A stretch of DNA of 64,000 nt from Hydrogenophaga sp. (GTDB lineage: Bacteria; Pseudomonadota; Gammaproteobacteria; Burkholderiales; Burkholderiaceae_C). The stretch lies in contig NZ_JADMJO010000014.1 of the NCBI RefSeq assembly GCF_018780385.1, positions 1-64,000 of the forward strand, in the 5' to 3' direction. Made by a program: the position numbers and the translations under genes. Shown here in pieces: positions 32,450-41,577 of this stretch (positions within the stretch are counted from its first letter, which is position 1; the number at the start of each line of letters is the position of its first letter). The notes beneath the pieces are model-generated. The model saw only the letters and a list, made by a program, of their open reading frames with translations, was not told where the DNA came from and did not search any database.

Positions 32450-33405
32450 AGCGCGGCGACCTCGCGCGCCATGCGGGTGCGCAGGGCCGCGTCGGGCAGG
32501 AGCCCCGAAGCCGCGCCCATGTTCTTCCGCAGGTGCGCCACCTGGCTCGTGGCGGGGATCGCGCACGTCACGCCCGGGTGTGACACCACGAACTTCAGCG
32601 CCACCTGCGCCCAGCTGTCGCAGCCGATATCGGCCGCCCAACCCGGCAACGGGTGGCGCGCGAGCTGGTCGAGCAAGGCGCCCTGGCGGAACGGCCGGTT
32701 GACCAGCACCGCGATGCCGCGCTCCTGCGCCAGCGGCAGCAGTCGCTGCTCGGCCTCGCGGTCGAGCAGGTTGTGGGTGAGTTGCACGAAGTCGATTCGC
32801 TGCGTGCGCATGATGCGTTCCAGCTCGACGTGACGCCGGCCTTCGGAGGTGCTGATGCCCACGTAGCGCAGACGCCCGCTCGCCTTCATCTCGAACAGGC
32901 GCGGCAGGTGGTCCTCCCAGGAGAGCAGGTTGTGCACCTGCATCAGATCGAACCGAGGCACGCCCCAGAAAGCGCGCGAAGCCTCCATCTGGGTGGCGCC
33001 GCGCGATGCATCGCCGATCCACACCTTCTCGGCAGAAAACAGGGAGGCGGGGTGCTTGAGCTTCGCGAGTGCATGGCCGATGGCGGGCTGCGAGGAGCCG
33101 TACATGGGCGAGCTGTCGATCACGCGTCCACCGGCGGCAAAGAACGCGCGCACCACTTCGGCACAGGCGTCGCGCGCCTGGGGGTCGTTGCCCACGTTGA
33201 AGGTGATCCAGCTGCCCAGGCCCACCACCGGCAGCACTTCGCCACTGGAGGGGATGCGACGCGTGATCACGCTGCCAGCGGCGGCTTGCGCGTTCGACAC
33301 CATCGGCCAGGCCGAGGCCAGTGCGGCGGCGCCGAGTGCGCCACCCAGCCAGCGTCGCCGGCCGGGTGCGGGAAGGGAGGACGCGTTGGCGCTGCGTGTT
33401 TTCAT
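32446..33405 (-). CDS. Exported aldo/keto reductase with Tat signal
   Basis: A 319-residue aldo/keto reductase preceded by a twin-arginine-type signal (PGRRRWLGGALGAAALASAW), so it probably acts in the periplasm. The catalytic tetrad is seen as D97 and Y102 in VIDSSPMYG, K127 in SAEKVWIG, and H158 in DLMQVHNL. NADPH-dependent AKRs in the periplasm must be exported folded with cofactor, which fits Tat. Substrate unknown. The next gene is a membrane protein that may be its partner. Confidence 0.85.
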   Translation of the reverse strand: MKTRSANASSLPAPGRRRWLGGALGAAALASAWPMVSNAQAAAGSVITRRIPSSGEVLPVVGLGSWITFNVGNDPQARDACAEVVRAFFAAGGRVIDSSPMYGSSQPAIGHALAKLKHPASLFSAEKVWIGDASRGATQMEASRAFWGVPRFDLMQVHNLLSWEDHLPRLFEMKASGRLRYVGISTSEGRRHVELERIMRTQRIDFVQLTHNLLDREAEQRLLPLAQERGIAVLVNRPFRQGALLDQLARHPLPGWAADIGCDSWAQVALKFVVSHPGVTCAIPATSQVAHLRKNMGAASGLLPDAALRTRMAREVAAL

Positions 33406-33582
33406 GCCGGTGGGACGCGGCGTGGGGCCACGAAGTTCCGGCCCGATGGACCTCTTGCTGAGGGTCCATCCGGATCAGCGCCCGCGCCGCGAGCACGCCC
33501 ATATAAGATCGATGGCCACCCGTTGCGGGCCTCGCGAAGCGCGCCGCGCTCAAGCACCTGTCCCCCACTGCCCACCGCCGCG

Positions 33583-34113
33583 ATGACCCAACCCTCCATT
33601 TCCGCACGCCGTCAGCTCATGGCCGTGGCCATGCTGGTGCTCGCCCTCATCGGCGGCCTGGTGCGCTGGTTTGCGCCGCAGCCTTCGGTGGCGCGCGATG
33701 TGGGTTCCATGCTGATGGTGCTGTGGCTGCCCATCGTCGGCAACATCATCGCGTGGCTGATCCAGCGCGCGAAGACGCCAAAGCACCTGCCACAGGGCTT
33801 CGCGGCCGGCACCGTGTTCACGCCCAGCGCGCGAATCGAACTCATCTTGCTGGCGGCCGACACGCCCCGGCTCAGCCGGCCGATCCGCGCGGGCTACTTC
33901 GATGGCGCGTTGGTGGTGGGCTCCGAAGGTTTCACCACCCGCCTGGCGGTGCCGTCGCATGGGGAGCCGGTGCCTGAGGTGCCCTGCACGCTGGAGGTGC
34001 AGTTCCTGCGCCCCGAACTGGCGCTGGCCCAGCTCACGCCGGGGGTCAGGTTCGCACTGCTCTCTGGCCGCACGGTGCTCGGCACGGGCCATGTGCTGCC
34101 GATGGCGGGGTGA
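33583..34113 (+). CDS. Hypothetical membrane protein with a C-terminal beta domain
   Basis: A 176-residue protein: two membrane helices (~11-28 and 38-60), then a ~110-residue soluble part. The end (CTLEVQFLRPELALAQLTP, GVRFALLSGRTVLGTGHV) resembles the pattern of the third beta-barrel domain of EF-Tu (RFAIREGGRTVGAG-like). That similarity is only a motif impression. ATG 33583 opens the frame; function unknown. Confidence 0.6.
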   Translation: MTQPSISARRQLMAVAMLVLALIGGLVRWFAPQPSVARDVGSMLMVLWLPIVGNIIAWLIQRAKTPKHLPQGFAAGTVFTPSARIELILLAADTPRLSRPIRAGYFDGALVVGSEGFTTRLAVPSHGEPVPEVPCTLEVQFLRPELALAQLTPGVRFALLSGRTVLGTGHVLPMAG

Positions 34114-34153
34114 GTCACTTCAGCAGCGGAGACCTCCCGGAAGGATGCCCACG

Positions 34154-34813
34154 ATGCACGACCTGTTGCCCCCCTGGCCCCTGCTCTGGGCCTTCATCCT
34201 CGCCAGCACCGTGCTGGCCGTCACACCGGGCCCCGGCGTGTTCTACATCGTCGCGCGCAGCCTGTTGCAGGGGCGGCGTCACGGCATGGCGTCGGTGGCC
34301 GGTGTGGCGCTGGGCAACTTCGGCAACGCCGTGGGCGCCGCGCTCGGGCTCGCGGCCCTGTTCGCGGTTTCGTCGGTGGCATTCACCGTTGTCAAATACC
34401 TGGGCGCCGCTTACCTGATCCATATGGGCATCCAGGCCCTGCGCGCGCCCGCCGACGGCGCGGGCGCCGAGGGTCCCCAGCCGCAAGGCATCGGCCGAAT
34501 CTTTCGCGACGGCTTTCTGGTGGCCCTGCTCAACCCCAAGACCGCGATCTTCTTCGCGGCCTTCCTGCCGCAGTTCATGACACCGCAGGCACCGTCCCAC
34601 GCGGCGCAGAGCGTGGCCCTGGGCGCGCTCTTCGTGTTGATCGCGGCGATCAGCGACACGGCCTATGCGCTGGCGGCGGGCAGCGTGGCGCCCGTCTTGA
34701 AGCGCGTGGGCGGCCTGCGCCGTGCAGGACGCTGGCTCACGGGCGCGGCCTTCATCGGCCTGGGGGTGCTGACGGCCCTGTCCAGCGCCCGGGGCTCGAC
34801 AAAGCAGCCCTAG
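34154..34813 (+). CDS. LysE/RhtB-family exporter
   Basis: A 219-residue membrane protein with six helices. The family signature is near the start, ASTVLAVTPGPGVFYIVARS, followed by GLAALFAVSSVAFTVVKYLG and FRDGFLVALLNPKTAIFFAA. These transporters export amino acids or related small molecules. GGAAGG 9 bases before ATG 34154 favours this start; ATG 34145 adds three residues. Confidence 0.88.
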   Translation: MHDLLPPWPLLWAFILASTVLAVTPGPGVFYIVARSLLQGRRHGMASVAGVALGNFGNAVGAALGLAALFAVSSVAFTVVKYLGAAYLIHMGIQALRAPADGAGAEGPQPQGIGRIFRDGFLVALLNPKTAIFFAAFLPQFMTPQAPSHAAQSVALGALFVLIAAISDTAYALAAGSVAPVLKRVGGLRRAGRWLTGAAFIGLGVLTALSSARGSTKQP

Positions 34814-34835
34814 CACGTCGGTGTAGCCTGCGTCC

Positions 34836-36059
34836 ATGGATTCCCTGATCACCGCTGCCGCGCGAGCGCTCGCCGGGGGCGACGCGCTCGGTGCGCTCAA
34901 ACGCGTCGCCCTGCGCGAAGACCCGCCGGCGCTGGCCTTGCGCGGCATCGCCATGGCCCAACTCGGTGAACATGCGCGTGCGCGCGAACTGCTGCGGCGC
35001 GCCAGCCGGGGCTTCGGCGCACACGAGGCGCTCGCACGCGCGCGCTGCGTCGTGGCCGAGGCCGAGGTGGCGCTGGCCATGCGCGATCTCGGTGGTTCGC
35101 CCCGCCCGCTGGCGGCCGCCGCGGACACGCTCGAGGCGCACGCCGACCACGCAAACGCGCTGCAAGCGCGGCTCATCGCGGCGCGCCGGCTGGTGCTGCT
35201 CGGCCGCCTGGACGAGTCCACGCAGGCGCTCACCCATCTCGATGCGCGCGGCCTGTCGCCCGCGCTGGCGGCGGTGGCCGAGCTGGTCGCGGCCGAACTC
35301 GCGCTGCGCTCATTGCGCGTCGACGCGGCGCGCGCGGCACTCGCGCGCGCGCAGGCGGCGGCCGAGCGCTCGGGCGTGCCGGCACTGCGGGCCGAGGTGG
35401 CGCGCGCGCTGACCACGCTGGACCAGCCCGCCGCCCGGCGCCTGGTGGCGGGTGGCGGCGAACAGGCACTGCGGCTGGCCGAGGTGGCGGCGCTGCTGGC
35501 CTCGGACGCACTGGTGATCGACGCCTGCCGCCGCGGCCTGGGCACAGGCGCCGCGTGGCAGCCGCTGGCGCGCCGACCGGTGCTGTTCGCCCTGGCACGC
35601 GCGCTGGCGCAGGCCTGGCCCGGTGACGTGGACCGCGAAGCCCTGATCGCGGACGCGTTCCGCACCCGGCGCCCCGACGAGACGCACCGCGCGCGCCTGC
35701 GGGTCGAGATCGGCCGCCTGCGCGCGCTTGTGAAGTCGATGGCGCGCATCGAAGCGACCGGGCGCGGCTTCATGCTCCAGCCCCTGGACGGGCGCGAGGT
35801 CGTGATGCTGGCCCCGCCCATAGCCGGCGAGCAGGCCTCGCTGCTCGCGCTGCTCTCCGACGGCGCGGCGTGGTCGACCTCGGCCCTGGCGCTGGCGCTG
35901 GGGGCGAGCCAGCGCACGGTGCAGCGCGCGCTGGCCGAGCTGGAAGCCGACGGCCGGGTGCGCGCCATCGGGCAGGCGCGCTCGCGGCGCTGGCTGGCGC
36001 CGACCCTGGCGGGTTTCACGACGATCTTGTTACTCCCCGCTGCGCTGCCGATTGAATAG
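34836..36059 (+). CDS. Helix-turn-helix protein of unknown role
   Basis: A 407-residue, very alanine- and arginine-rich protein. Residues ~1-200 look like helical hairpins of TPR type. A segment near 250-320 (TRRPDETHRARLRVEIGRLR, RGFMLQP) resembles a winged-helix of the OmpR/SARP kind, and ~330-385 (STSALALALGASQRTVQRAL, AELEADGRVRAIG) is a clear helix-turn-helix. Probably a transcription regulator. It lies 48 bases upstream of the beta-propeller gene on the same strand. Confidence 0.7.
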   Translation: MDSLITAAARALAGGDALGALKRVALREDPPALALRGIAMAQLGEHARARELLRRASRGFGAHEALARARCVVAEAEVALAMRDLGGSPRPLAAAADTLEAHADHANALQARLIAARRLVLLGRLDESTQALTHLDARGLSPALAAVAELVAAELALRSLRVDAARAALARAQAAAERSGVPALRAEVARALTTLDQPAARRLVAGGGEQALRLAEVAALLASDALVIDACRRGLGTGAAWQPLARRPVLFALARALAQAWPGDVDREALIADAFRTRRPDETHRARLRVEIGRLRALVKSMARIEATGRGFMLQPLDGREVVMLAPPIAGEQASLLALLSDGAAWSTSALALALGASQRTVQRALAELEADGRVRAIGQARSRRWLAPTLAGFTTILLLPAALPIE

Positions 36060-36107
36060 AGTGGACTCCAGGCGCCGAGACACGGCGCTGCCCAACAGGA
36101 GTCCACC

Positions 36108-36779
36108 ATGAACAGCAAGACCGCCCCAGCCCCCCGGCGCACCACCGCGCGCCCTGCCGAGATCGTGCGCGAGTACGGCCCCTTCAACGGCTCGGACCAC
36201 GTCGCCGGTGTCACCCACGACGGCCAGCGCGTCTGGGCCGCCATCGGCGCGCAGATCGTCGCCTTCGATCCCGCCAGCGGCAAGACCACCCGCACGCTGG
36301 AGCGCGCCGGCGACGCCGGCACCGCCTTCGACGGCACCCACCTCTACCAGATCGCCGAAGCGCGCATCGACAAGATCGACCCCGTCAGCGGCGACGTGGT
36401 GGCGTCCATCCCCGCGCCCGGCGGCGGCAGCGACTCCGGGCTCACCTGGGCCGAAGGCAGCCTCTGGGTGGGCCAGTACCGCGACCGCAAGATCCACCAG
36501 ATCGACCCGGCCACCGGCGCCATCCGGCGCACCATCGAGTCCGACAGCTTCGTCACCGGCGTGACCTGGGTCGACGGCGAGCTCTGGCACGGCACCTGGG
36601 AAGGTGAAGCGAGCGACATCCGGCGCATCGACCCGAAGAGCGGCGCCGTGCTGGAGCGGCTTGACATGCCGCCGGGCACCGGCGTGAGCGGCCTCGAGTC
36701 CGACGGCGCCGATCTCTTCTATTGCGGCGGCGGCATGAGCGGCAAGGTCCGCGCCGTGCGGCGCCCCAAGGCCGCGTGA
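36108..36779 (+). CDS. Beta-propeller protein of the glutamine-cyclotransferase/Vgb-like type
   Basis: A 223-residue protein of repeated blades: VAGVTHDGQRVWAAIG, IVAFDPASGKTTRTLE, TAFDGTHLYQIAEARIDKID, GLTWAEGSLWVGQYRDRKIH, and GVTWVDGELWHGTWEGEAS. Similar proteins are annotated as PQQ-binding-like or glutaminyl-cyclase-like; no catalytic residues are certain. AGGAG before the ATG. No signal peptide, so cytoplasmic. The preceding HTH gene may regulate it. Confidence 0.75.
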   Translation: MNSKTAPAPRRTTARPAEIVREYGPFNGSDHVAGVTHDGQRVWAAIGAQIVAFDPASGKTTRTLERAGDAGTAFDGTHLYQIAEARIDKIDPVSGDVVASIPAPGGGSDSGLTWAEGSLWVGQYRDRKIHQIDPATGAIRRTIESDSFVTGVTWVDGELWHGTWEGEASDIRRIDPKSGAVLERLDMPPGTGVSGLESDGADLFYCGGGMSGKVRAVRRPKAA

Positions 36780-36783
36780 GCCG

Positions 36784-37572
36784 CTAGGGCTCGATGGCCC
36801 GGGCCAGCGCCGCCTGAAGCTCGGCGGCCAACACCTTCAGGGAACCGGAGAGCTCGCGCACAACGCGGGGCAGTGGCTCTTCCGTCGAGACGCTGATGTT
36901 CAACACGTAGACGCCCTCCGCGGTGATCAGGGGCGTGGCCAGTGCCACCACCTCGGGTTGCCAGGACGCCGCACAGAAGCCCTGCTCCTGCACCTGCTGG
37001 ATGGCGGCGTGGATCTCGGCCTGCACCTCGCGCCAATGGCCGCCACCGCGTCGCTGGAACACCTCGAACAGCGCCTTTCTCCGGGCAACTGAAACGGTCG
37101 ACAGGTAGGCCCGTCCGAGCGAGGTGAGCTCCATCGGCACCCGCTGGCCCGAGACCACGTTCCTCAGCGCCACACGGCGGTTGTAGCGGATGGATTCCAG
37201 GTACACCATCTCGTCGTTGTCGGGCGCCGCCAGGCCGACGTTGATGTGCCGGCTTTCGGCCAACGCCCTCATCAGGGGTGCTGCCACCGCCAGCACCGTC
37301 GAGCCCGCGCGCATGGCGTGCGCGAAGCTCAGCACCGGCGGGGCCAGCCGGTAGGCCCTGCGTTGCGCATCGTGCTGCAGCATGCCGGCCGTCACCAGGG
37401 TCTGTGTCAGGCGGCTGATGGTGGAGGGCGACAGGCCCGTGCGCTCCGCCAGGTCGCCATTGCCCAGCCAGTTGGAGCCGGGCCGGAACGCCCGCAGGAT
37501 CTCGATGCCGCGGACCAGCGACCGGTTGGTGGGGGAGGCGCCGAACTTGTCGCCAGGTGGCAGGATTTTCAT
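36784..37572 (-). CDS. IclR-family transcriptional regulator
   Basis: A 262-residue IclR regulator. The winged helix spans ~15-80 (RSLVRGIEILRAFRPGSNWL, ERTGLSPSTISRLTQTLVTA); the effector domain follows (HINVGLAAPDNDEMVYLESI, RVPMELTSLGRAYLST). ATG 37572 matches the family length. It is divergent from the TTT-receptor operon at 37686, and a perfect palindrome (37593-37611) lies between. The same palindrome recurs at 44504, so this gene probably controls two operons. Confidence 0.9.
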   Translation of the reverse strand: MKILPPGDKFGASPTNRSLVRGIEILRAFRPGSNWLGNGDLAERTGLSPSTISRLTQTLVTAGMLQHDAQRRAYRLAPPVLSFAHAMRAGSTVLAVAAPLMRALAESRHINVGLAAPDNDEMVYLESIRYNRRVALRNVVSGQRVPMELTSLGRAYLSTVSVARRKALFEVFQRRGGGHWREVQAEIHAAIQQVQEQGFCAASWQPEVVALATPLITAEGVYVLNISVSTEEPLPRVVRELSGSLKVLAAELQAALARAIEP

Positions 37573-37592
37573 GGCGGTGAGCAAAGAGGTTT

Positions 37593-37611
37593 CATTCCAC
37601 TCAGTGGAATG
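37593..37611. promoter_or_regulatory. Palindromic operator, probably for the IclR regulator
   Basis: CATTCCACTCAGTGGAATG: nine-base arms around one central base, perfect. It lies 21 bases from the IclR start and about 75 bases before the TTT-receptor ATG. ATTCCACTCA-R-TGGAAT also occurs at 44504-44522 upstream of the other TTT receptor. Binding is inferred. Confidence 0.65.
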
Positions 37612-37685
37612 ATCGGGATGCAAATGCAGGGGATCAACCGTAGCATTCTCCTGCGGCACACACCGCGCACACAAGGAGACATTCC

Positions 37686-38663
37686 ATGCAGATTTCCCGC
37701 CGAACCACCGCCATGCGACTGGGCTTCCTCATCGCGTCGGTGCTGCTGGTCGCCCCCAACGCCATGGCCCAGGTCTCCGACAAACCCATTCGCCTGGTGG
37801 TGCCGTTTGCGCCCGGCGGTGGCACGGACCTGATTGCGCGAACCCTCGGCCTGGGCATGTCCAGGGAGCTCGGCCAGACGGTGGTGATCGAGAACAAGCC
37901 CGGCGCGGGCACCATCATCGGCACCGACATCGTGGCCAAGAGCCCGGCCGACGGCAACACGCTGGTGATCGCGACGTTTGCACACGCCGTGAACCCCAGC
38001 CTGATGCAGAAGCTGCCCTACGACAACGACAAGGCCTTCACGCCCGTGATCCTGATCGGCAAGGGCCCCAACGTGCTGGTGGTGCGGGCCGAGAGCCCGT
38101 TCAAGTCCGTCAAGGACGTCCTGGATGCGGCACGGGCCAACCCGGGCAAGCTCAACTACGCGTCGCAGGGCAATGGCACCTCGGCACACCTGGCGGGCGA
38201 GATGTTCGACAACCTGGCGAAGGTCAAGACCACCCACGTGCCCTACCGGGGCGCCGGTCCCGCGCTCACCGATCTGCTCGGCGGCCAGGTCGACATGATC
38301 TTCGGCACGGCCACCGCCGTGTCCTCGGGCCTGGAGAGCGGCAAGCTGCGCGCCTTGGCTGTGACCGGCGCCGAGCGCTCGCAGGTGCTCAAGAACATCC
38401 CGACCATCGCAGAAACCATTCCGGGCTACGTGATGGAAAGCTGGTATGGCCTGTACGCCCCCGCAGGCACGCCGCCGGAGGTGATCGCCCGACTGAACGC
38501 CGCCGCGAAGAAGGCCGTGGCCACGGACGATTTCCGCAAGAAGGTGGAACAGGAAGGCCTGGTGATCAGCGCCGGCGCACCGTCCGAACTCGACACCTAT
38601 GTGCGATCGGAAGAAGCGCGCTGGCGCAAGATCGTCAAGGAAAACAACATCACTGCCAACTGA
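37686..38663 (+). CDS. TTT-family (Bug) periplasmic solute receptor
   Basis: A 325-residue receptor with a signal peptide ending APNAMA/QVSD. Family features are IRLVVPFAPGGGTDLIARTL, GQTVVIENKPGAGTIIGTDI, GKLNYASQGNGTSAHLAGEM and GTPPEVIARLNAAAKK. AAGGAG precedes ATG 37686. It heads an operon with a hydratase, an acyl-CoA synthetase and a hydrolase, so it likely captures a carboxylate that is then CoA-activated. No membrane components of the transporter are nearby. Confidence 0.93.
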   Translation: MQISRRTTAMRLGFLIASVLLVAPNAMAQVSDKPIRLVVPFAPGGGTDLIARTLGLGMSRELGQTVVIENKPGAGTIIGTDIVAKSPADGNTLVIATFAHAVNPSLMQKLPYDNDKAFTPVILIGKGPNVLVVRAESPFKSVKDVLDAARANPGKLNYASQGNGTSAHLAGEMFDNLAKVKTTHVPYRGAGPALTDLLGGQVDMIFGTATAVSSGLESGKLRALAVTGAERSQVLKNIPTIAETIPGYVMESWYGLYAPAGTPPEVIARLNAAAKKAVATDDFRKKVEQEGLVISAGAPSELDTYVRSEEARWRKIVKENNITAN

Positions 38664-38682
38664 ATCCACGCCTGGAACACAC

Positions 38683-39474
38683 ATGACCGCCTCATTGATC
38701 GATCTGCAGGTTGACACCGGCATCGCCACCCTCACGCTGAACCGGCCCGACAAACGCAACGCCATGAGTGATGCCATGCGCGCCGAGTTCATCGACGCCC
38801 TCGAACATGTCGCCGCGGACAAGGCCATTCGCGCGCTGGTGCTGACCGGCGCGGGCAAGGGTTTCTGTGCGGGAGGTGACATCTCCGGCATGGAGAAGCG
38901 CATGAACGCGCCCACCGGCGAGATCGCCTTCAACGGCTGGCATCGGCAGCAGCGCGTGCACCACACCCAGACGCTGTTGCACACCATGCCCAAGCCGGTG
39001 ATCGCGGCCGTCAACGGCGCCGCTTCGGGCCTGGGCGCCGACACCGCGCTGGCCTGCGACTTCATCATCGCCAGCGAGTGGGCCAGCTTCACCTGGTCCT
39101 ACATCCACCGCGGCATCATTCCCGATGGCGGCGGCATGTACTTCCTGCCGCGCCGGGTGGGCCTCTCAAAGGCGAAGCAGCTCATCTTCACCGGCCGCAA
39201 GGTGGATGCCGACGAGGCACTTGCGCTGGGCATCGCCGACCGCAAGACCACGGCCGACACGCTGGTGGCCGACGCGCAGGCCTGGGCCCGCGAACTGAGC
39301 CAGGGTTCGGCGACCGCGCTCGCGCTGAGCAAGACCATCCTGAACCAGACCTTCGAACTGCCGGCGCAACAGGTCTTCGCCCAGGGCAGCCAGGCCCAGG
39401 GCATCTGCTACACGAGCACCGAGCACCGCGATGCGGTGATGGCCTTCCTGAACAAAGCGGCTGCCAAGGAATGA
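38683..39474 (+). CDS. Enoyl-CoA hydratase/isomerase family protein
   Basis: A 263-residue crotonase-fold protein: TLNRPDKRNAMSDAMRAEF, GAGKGFCAGGDISGMEKRM and GAASGLGADTALACDFIIAS form the two oxyanion-hole regions, followed by FTWSYIHRGIIPDGGGMYFL with an acidic residue near the usual catalytic site. It lies 19 bases after the receptor and overlaps the next gene (ATGA). Exact reaction unknown; it should act on the CoA ester made by its neighbour. Confidence 0.88.
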   Translation: MTASLIDLQVDTGIATLTLNRPDKRNAMSDAMRAEFIDALEHVAADKAIRALVLTGAGKGFCAGGDISGMEKRMNAPTGEIAFNGWHRQQRVHHTQTLLHTMPKPVIAAVNGAASGLGADTALACDFIIASEWASFTWSYIHRGIIPDGGGMYFLPRRVGLSKAKQLIFTGRKVDADEALALGIADRKTTADTLVADAQAWARELSQGSATALALSKTILNQTFELPAQQVFAQGSQAQGICYTSTEHRDAVMAFLNKAAAKE

Positions 39475-41570
39475 ACCCAGTGAACCCGATTTCCCGGTTG
39501 ATGCGCCCGCGCAGCGTGGCCGTCATCGGTGCATCGGCCGATGCGGGCAAGACCGCCGGCCGCCCGATCGCCTACCTGCGCAAGCACGGCTTCGAGGGCG
39601 ACATCTACCCGATCAACCCGCGCGTGGACCACATCGACGGCCTGCGCTGTTACCCCGACGTGGCCTCGCTGCCTGCTGTGCCAGACGTGGGCATCGTGCT
39701 GCTCGGCGCCGAGCGCGCCCACAAGGCCGTGCAGGACCTGTCCGTGCGTGGCACGGCGGCGGCCATCGTGCTGGCCAGCGGCTACAGCGAAACCGGCGAA
39801 GAAGGCGTGCGCCGGCAGGTCCAGCTGATCGAAGCCGCGGGCGCCATGCGCATCCTCGGTCCCAACACGATCGGCCTGGTCAACCTCACTGACAGCATCG
39901 TGCTCTCGGCCAGCGGTGCGCTCGAGATGGACCACTTCCCGGTCGGTTCCGTGGGCGTGGTCTCGCAAAGCGGCGGCATCCTGGGTGCGCTGCTCTCGCG
40001 CGCCGCGCCGCGAGGTATCGGCCTGTCCAAACTCATTTCCACCAGCAACGAAGTCGATCTGGACCTGGCCGACTTTGTCGACTACCTGGCCGACGACGAG
40101 GCCACCAAGGTGATCGCGCTGTACGTGGAAAGCGTGCGCCACCCCGAGAGGTTCCGCCAGGCGGCCCTGAAGGCAGCCCGTGCCGGCAAGCCGGTGGTGG
40201 CGTTCAAGATCGGCCGCTCCGAGGCGGGCGCCAAGGCCGCCGTCTCGCACACCGGCGCGCTCGCGGGCGCGGACCGCATGTACGACGCGCTGTTCCGGGA
40301 AGTGGGCGTGATCCGGGCGCAGACCTTCGGCGACTTGCTCGACATCCCGGTGGCGCTGTCCACCGGCCGGGTGCTGCGCGGCAAGCGCGTGGCCATCCTC
40401 ACCTCCACCGGGGGCGCCGGCACGCTGGTGTCGGACAGCTACGGCGTCTCGGGGTTCGACACGCCGGCGCCGGACGAAACCACCGCCGCGCGCCTGCGCG
40501 CCCTGCAGACCGGCGACCACGCCGCGCTGGACCGCAACCCGATCGACGTGACCCTGGCCGGCCTGCAGCCAGACCTGTTGCGCGGGGCCATCCGGGCCTT
40601 GCTCGAGAGCCCCAGCTACGACGCGCTCACCATCATCGTGGGCTCCTCCAGCCTGGCCATGCCGGAACTCATGGCCGGAGCCATCCAGGACTGCCTGCCG
40701 CTGAGCGACAAGCCGGTGATCGCCTTCGTGAGCCCGCACGCGCCGGAGGTGGCCGCGCTGTTGACGCAGCGTGGCGTGCCGGCCTTTGCTTCCGCCGAAA
40801 GCTGCACCGTGGCGCTCACCAGCATGCTGCAGACCCACCGCTGGAGCGAACCGGCCGCCGCGTCGACAGGCCAGCCGGTGTCGGTGCACGACATTCCCGG
40901 CGGTTCGCTGAACGAGGCCGAATGCAAGCAGCTGTTCACGCGCTTCGGCATCCCCTGCACGGCCGAGACGGTGGTGAGCACGCCCGCTGAAGCCGAGCAG
41001 GCCGCGCGCACCCTGGGCGAGCGGGTGGTGCTGAAGATCCTGACGGGCGAGATCACGCACAAGAGCGATGTGGGTGGCGTGGCCGTCAACGTGCCCGCCA
41101 CCGCCGTGGGCGAGCGCCTCACCGCCATGGCCGCCGACGTGCAGGCCAAGGCCGGGGTGACACCCACGCGTTTTCTCGTTCAGGAAATGGTGTCCAGCGG
41201 CACCGAGCTCATCCTCGGCATGCACCGCGATGTGCTGGGCACGGCCATCCTGCTGGGCATGGGCGGTGTGACCGCCGAACTCTTCAAGGACACGACACTG
41301 CGCATGCTGCCGCCGGAGGGTGGTCTGAGCCGGGAAGTGGCGGCCGGGATGGTGCGGGAGCTGAAAACCTGGCCGCTGCTCGATGGCTACCGGGGCCGGC
41401 CCAAGGCCGATGTCCAAGCCCTCGTCTCGGCCATCGTCGCGTTCTCGCAAATGACCGCGCAGCTCGGCGAGCGCCTGATCGAGGCCGAGATCAACCCGGT
41501 GTTCGTGCTGGCCGAAGGCCAGGGCGTGAAGGCCGCCGACGGCGTGGTGGTGCTCGCCCCCGCCGGCTGA
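39471..41570 (+). CDS. Acyl-CoA synthetase, NDP-forming type
   Basis: A 699-residue fused two-part ligase. The N-terminal CoA-binding Rossmann domain (~1-140: RSVAVIGASADAGKTAGRPI, YPINPR) and succinyl-CoA-ligase-like domains (VSQSGGILGALL, SHTGALAGADRMYD) are followed by an ATP-grasp domain from ~480 (VVLKILTGEITHKSDVGGV, LGMGGVTAELFKDT). It would convert a carboxylic acid to its CoA ester with ATP giving ADP and phosphate. ATG overlaps the hydratase stop. Confidence 0.9.
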   Translation: MNPVNPISRLMRPRSVAVIGASADAGKTAGRPIAYLRKHGFEGDIYPINPRVDHIDGLRCYPDVASLPAVPDVGIVLLGAERAHKAVQDLSVRGTAAAIVLASGYSETGEEGVRRQVQLIEAAGAMRILGPNTIGLVNLTDSIVLSASGALEMDHFPVGSVGVVSQSGGILGALLSRAAPRGIGLSKLISTSNEVDLDLADFVDYLADDEATKVIALYVESVRHPERFRQAALKAARAGKPVVAFKIGRSEAGAKAAVSHTGALAGADRMYDALFREVGVIRAQTFGDLLDIPVALSTGRVLRGKRVAILTSTGGAGTLVSDSYGVSGFDTPAPDETTAARLRALQTGDHAALDRNPIDVTLAGLQPDLLRGAIRALLESPSYDALTIIVGSSSLAMPELMAGAIQDCLPLSDKPVIAFVSPHAPEVAALLTQRGVPAFASAESCTVALTSMLQTHRWSEPAAASTGQPVSVHDIPGGSLNEAECKQLFTRFGIPCTAETVVSTPAEAEQAARTLGERVVLKILTGEITHKSDVGGVAVNVPATAVGERLTAMAADVQAKAGVTPTRFLVQEMVSSGTELILGMHRDVLGTAILLGMGGVTAELFKDTTLRMLPPEGGLSREVAAGMVRELKTWPLLDGYRGRPKADVQALVSAIVAFSQMTAQLGERLIEAEINPVFVLAEGQGVKAADGVVVLAPAG

Positions 41571-41577
41571 GGCACGC

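Noticed and set aside
31769-33607. A 612-codon - strand frame joining the DUF6064-like protein to upstream sequence
   Set aside because: Its upstream two thirds read the aldo/keto reductase out of frame; GTG 32449 overlapping the reductase stop is the natural start.
34115-36337. A long Ser/Arg-rich - strand frame of 740 codons
   Set aside because: Composition typical of antisense shadow in high-GC DNA; no motif recognised, and it crosses three supported + strand genes.
39078-41570. An upstream extension of the acyl-CoA synthetase to 830 residues
   Set aside because: The first ~130 codons read the hydratase gene in another frame; ATG 39471 overlaps the hydratase stop and begins the CoA-binding domain.
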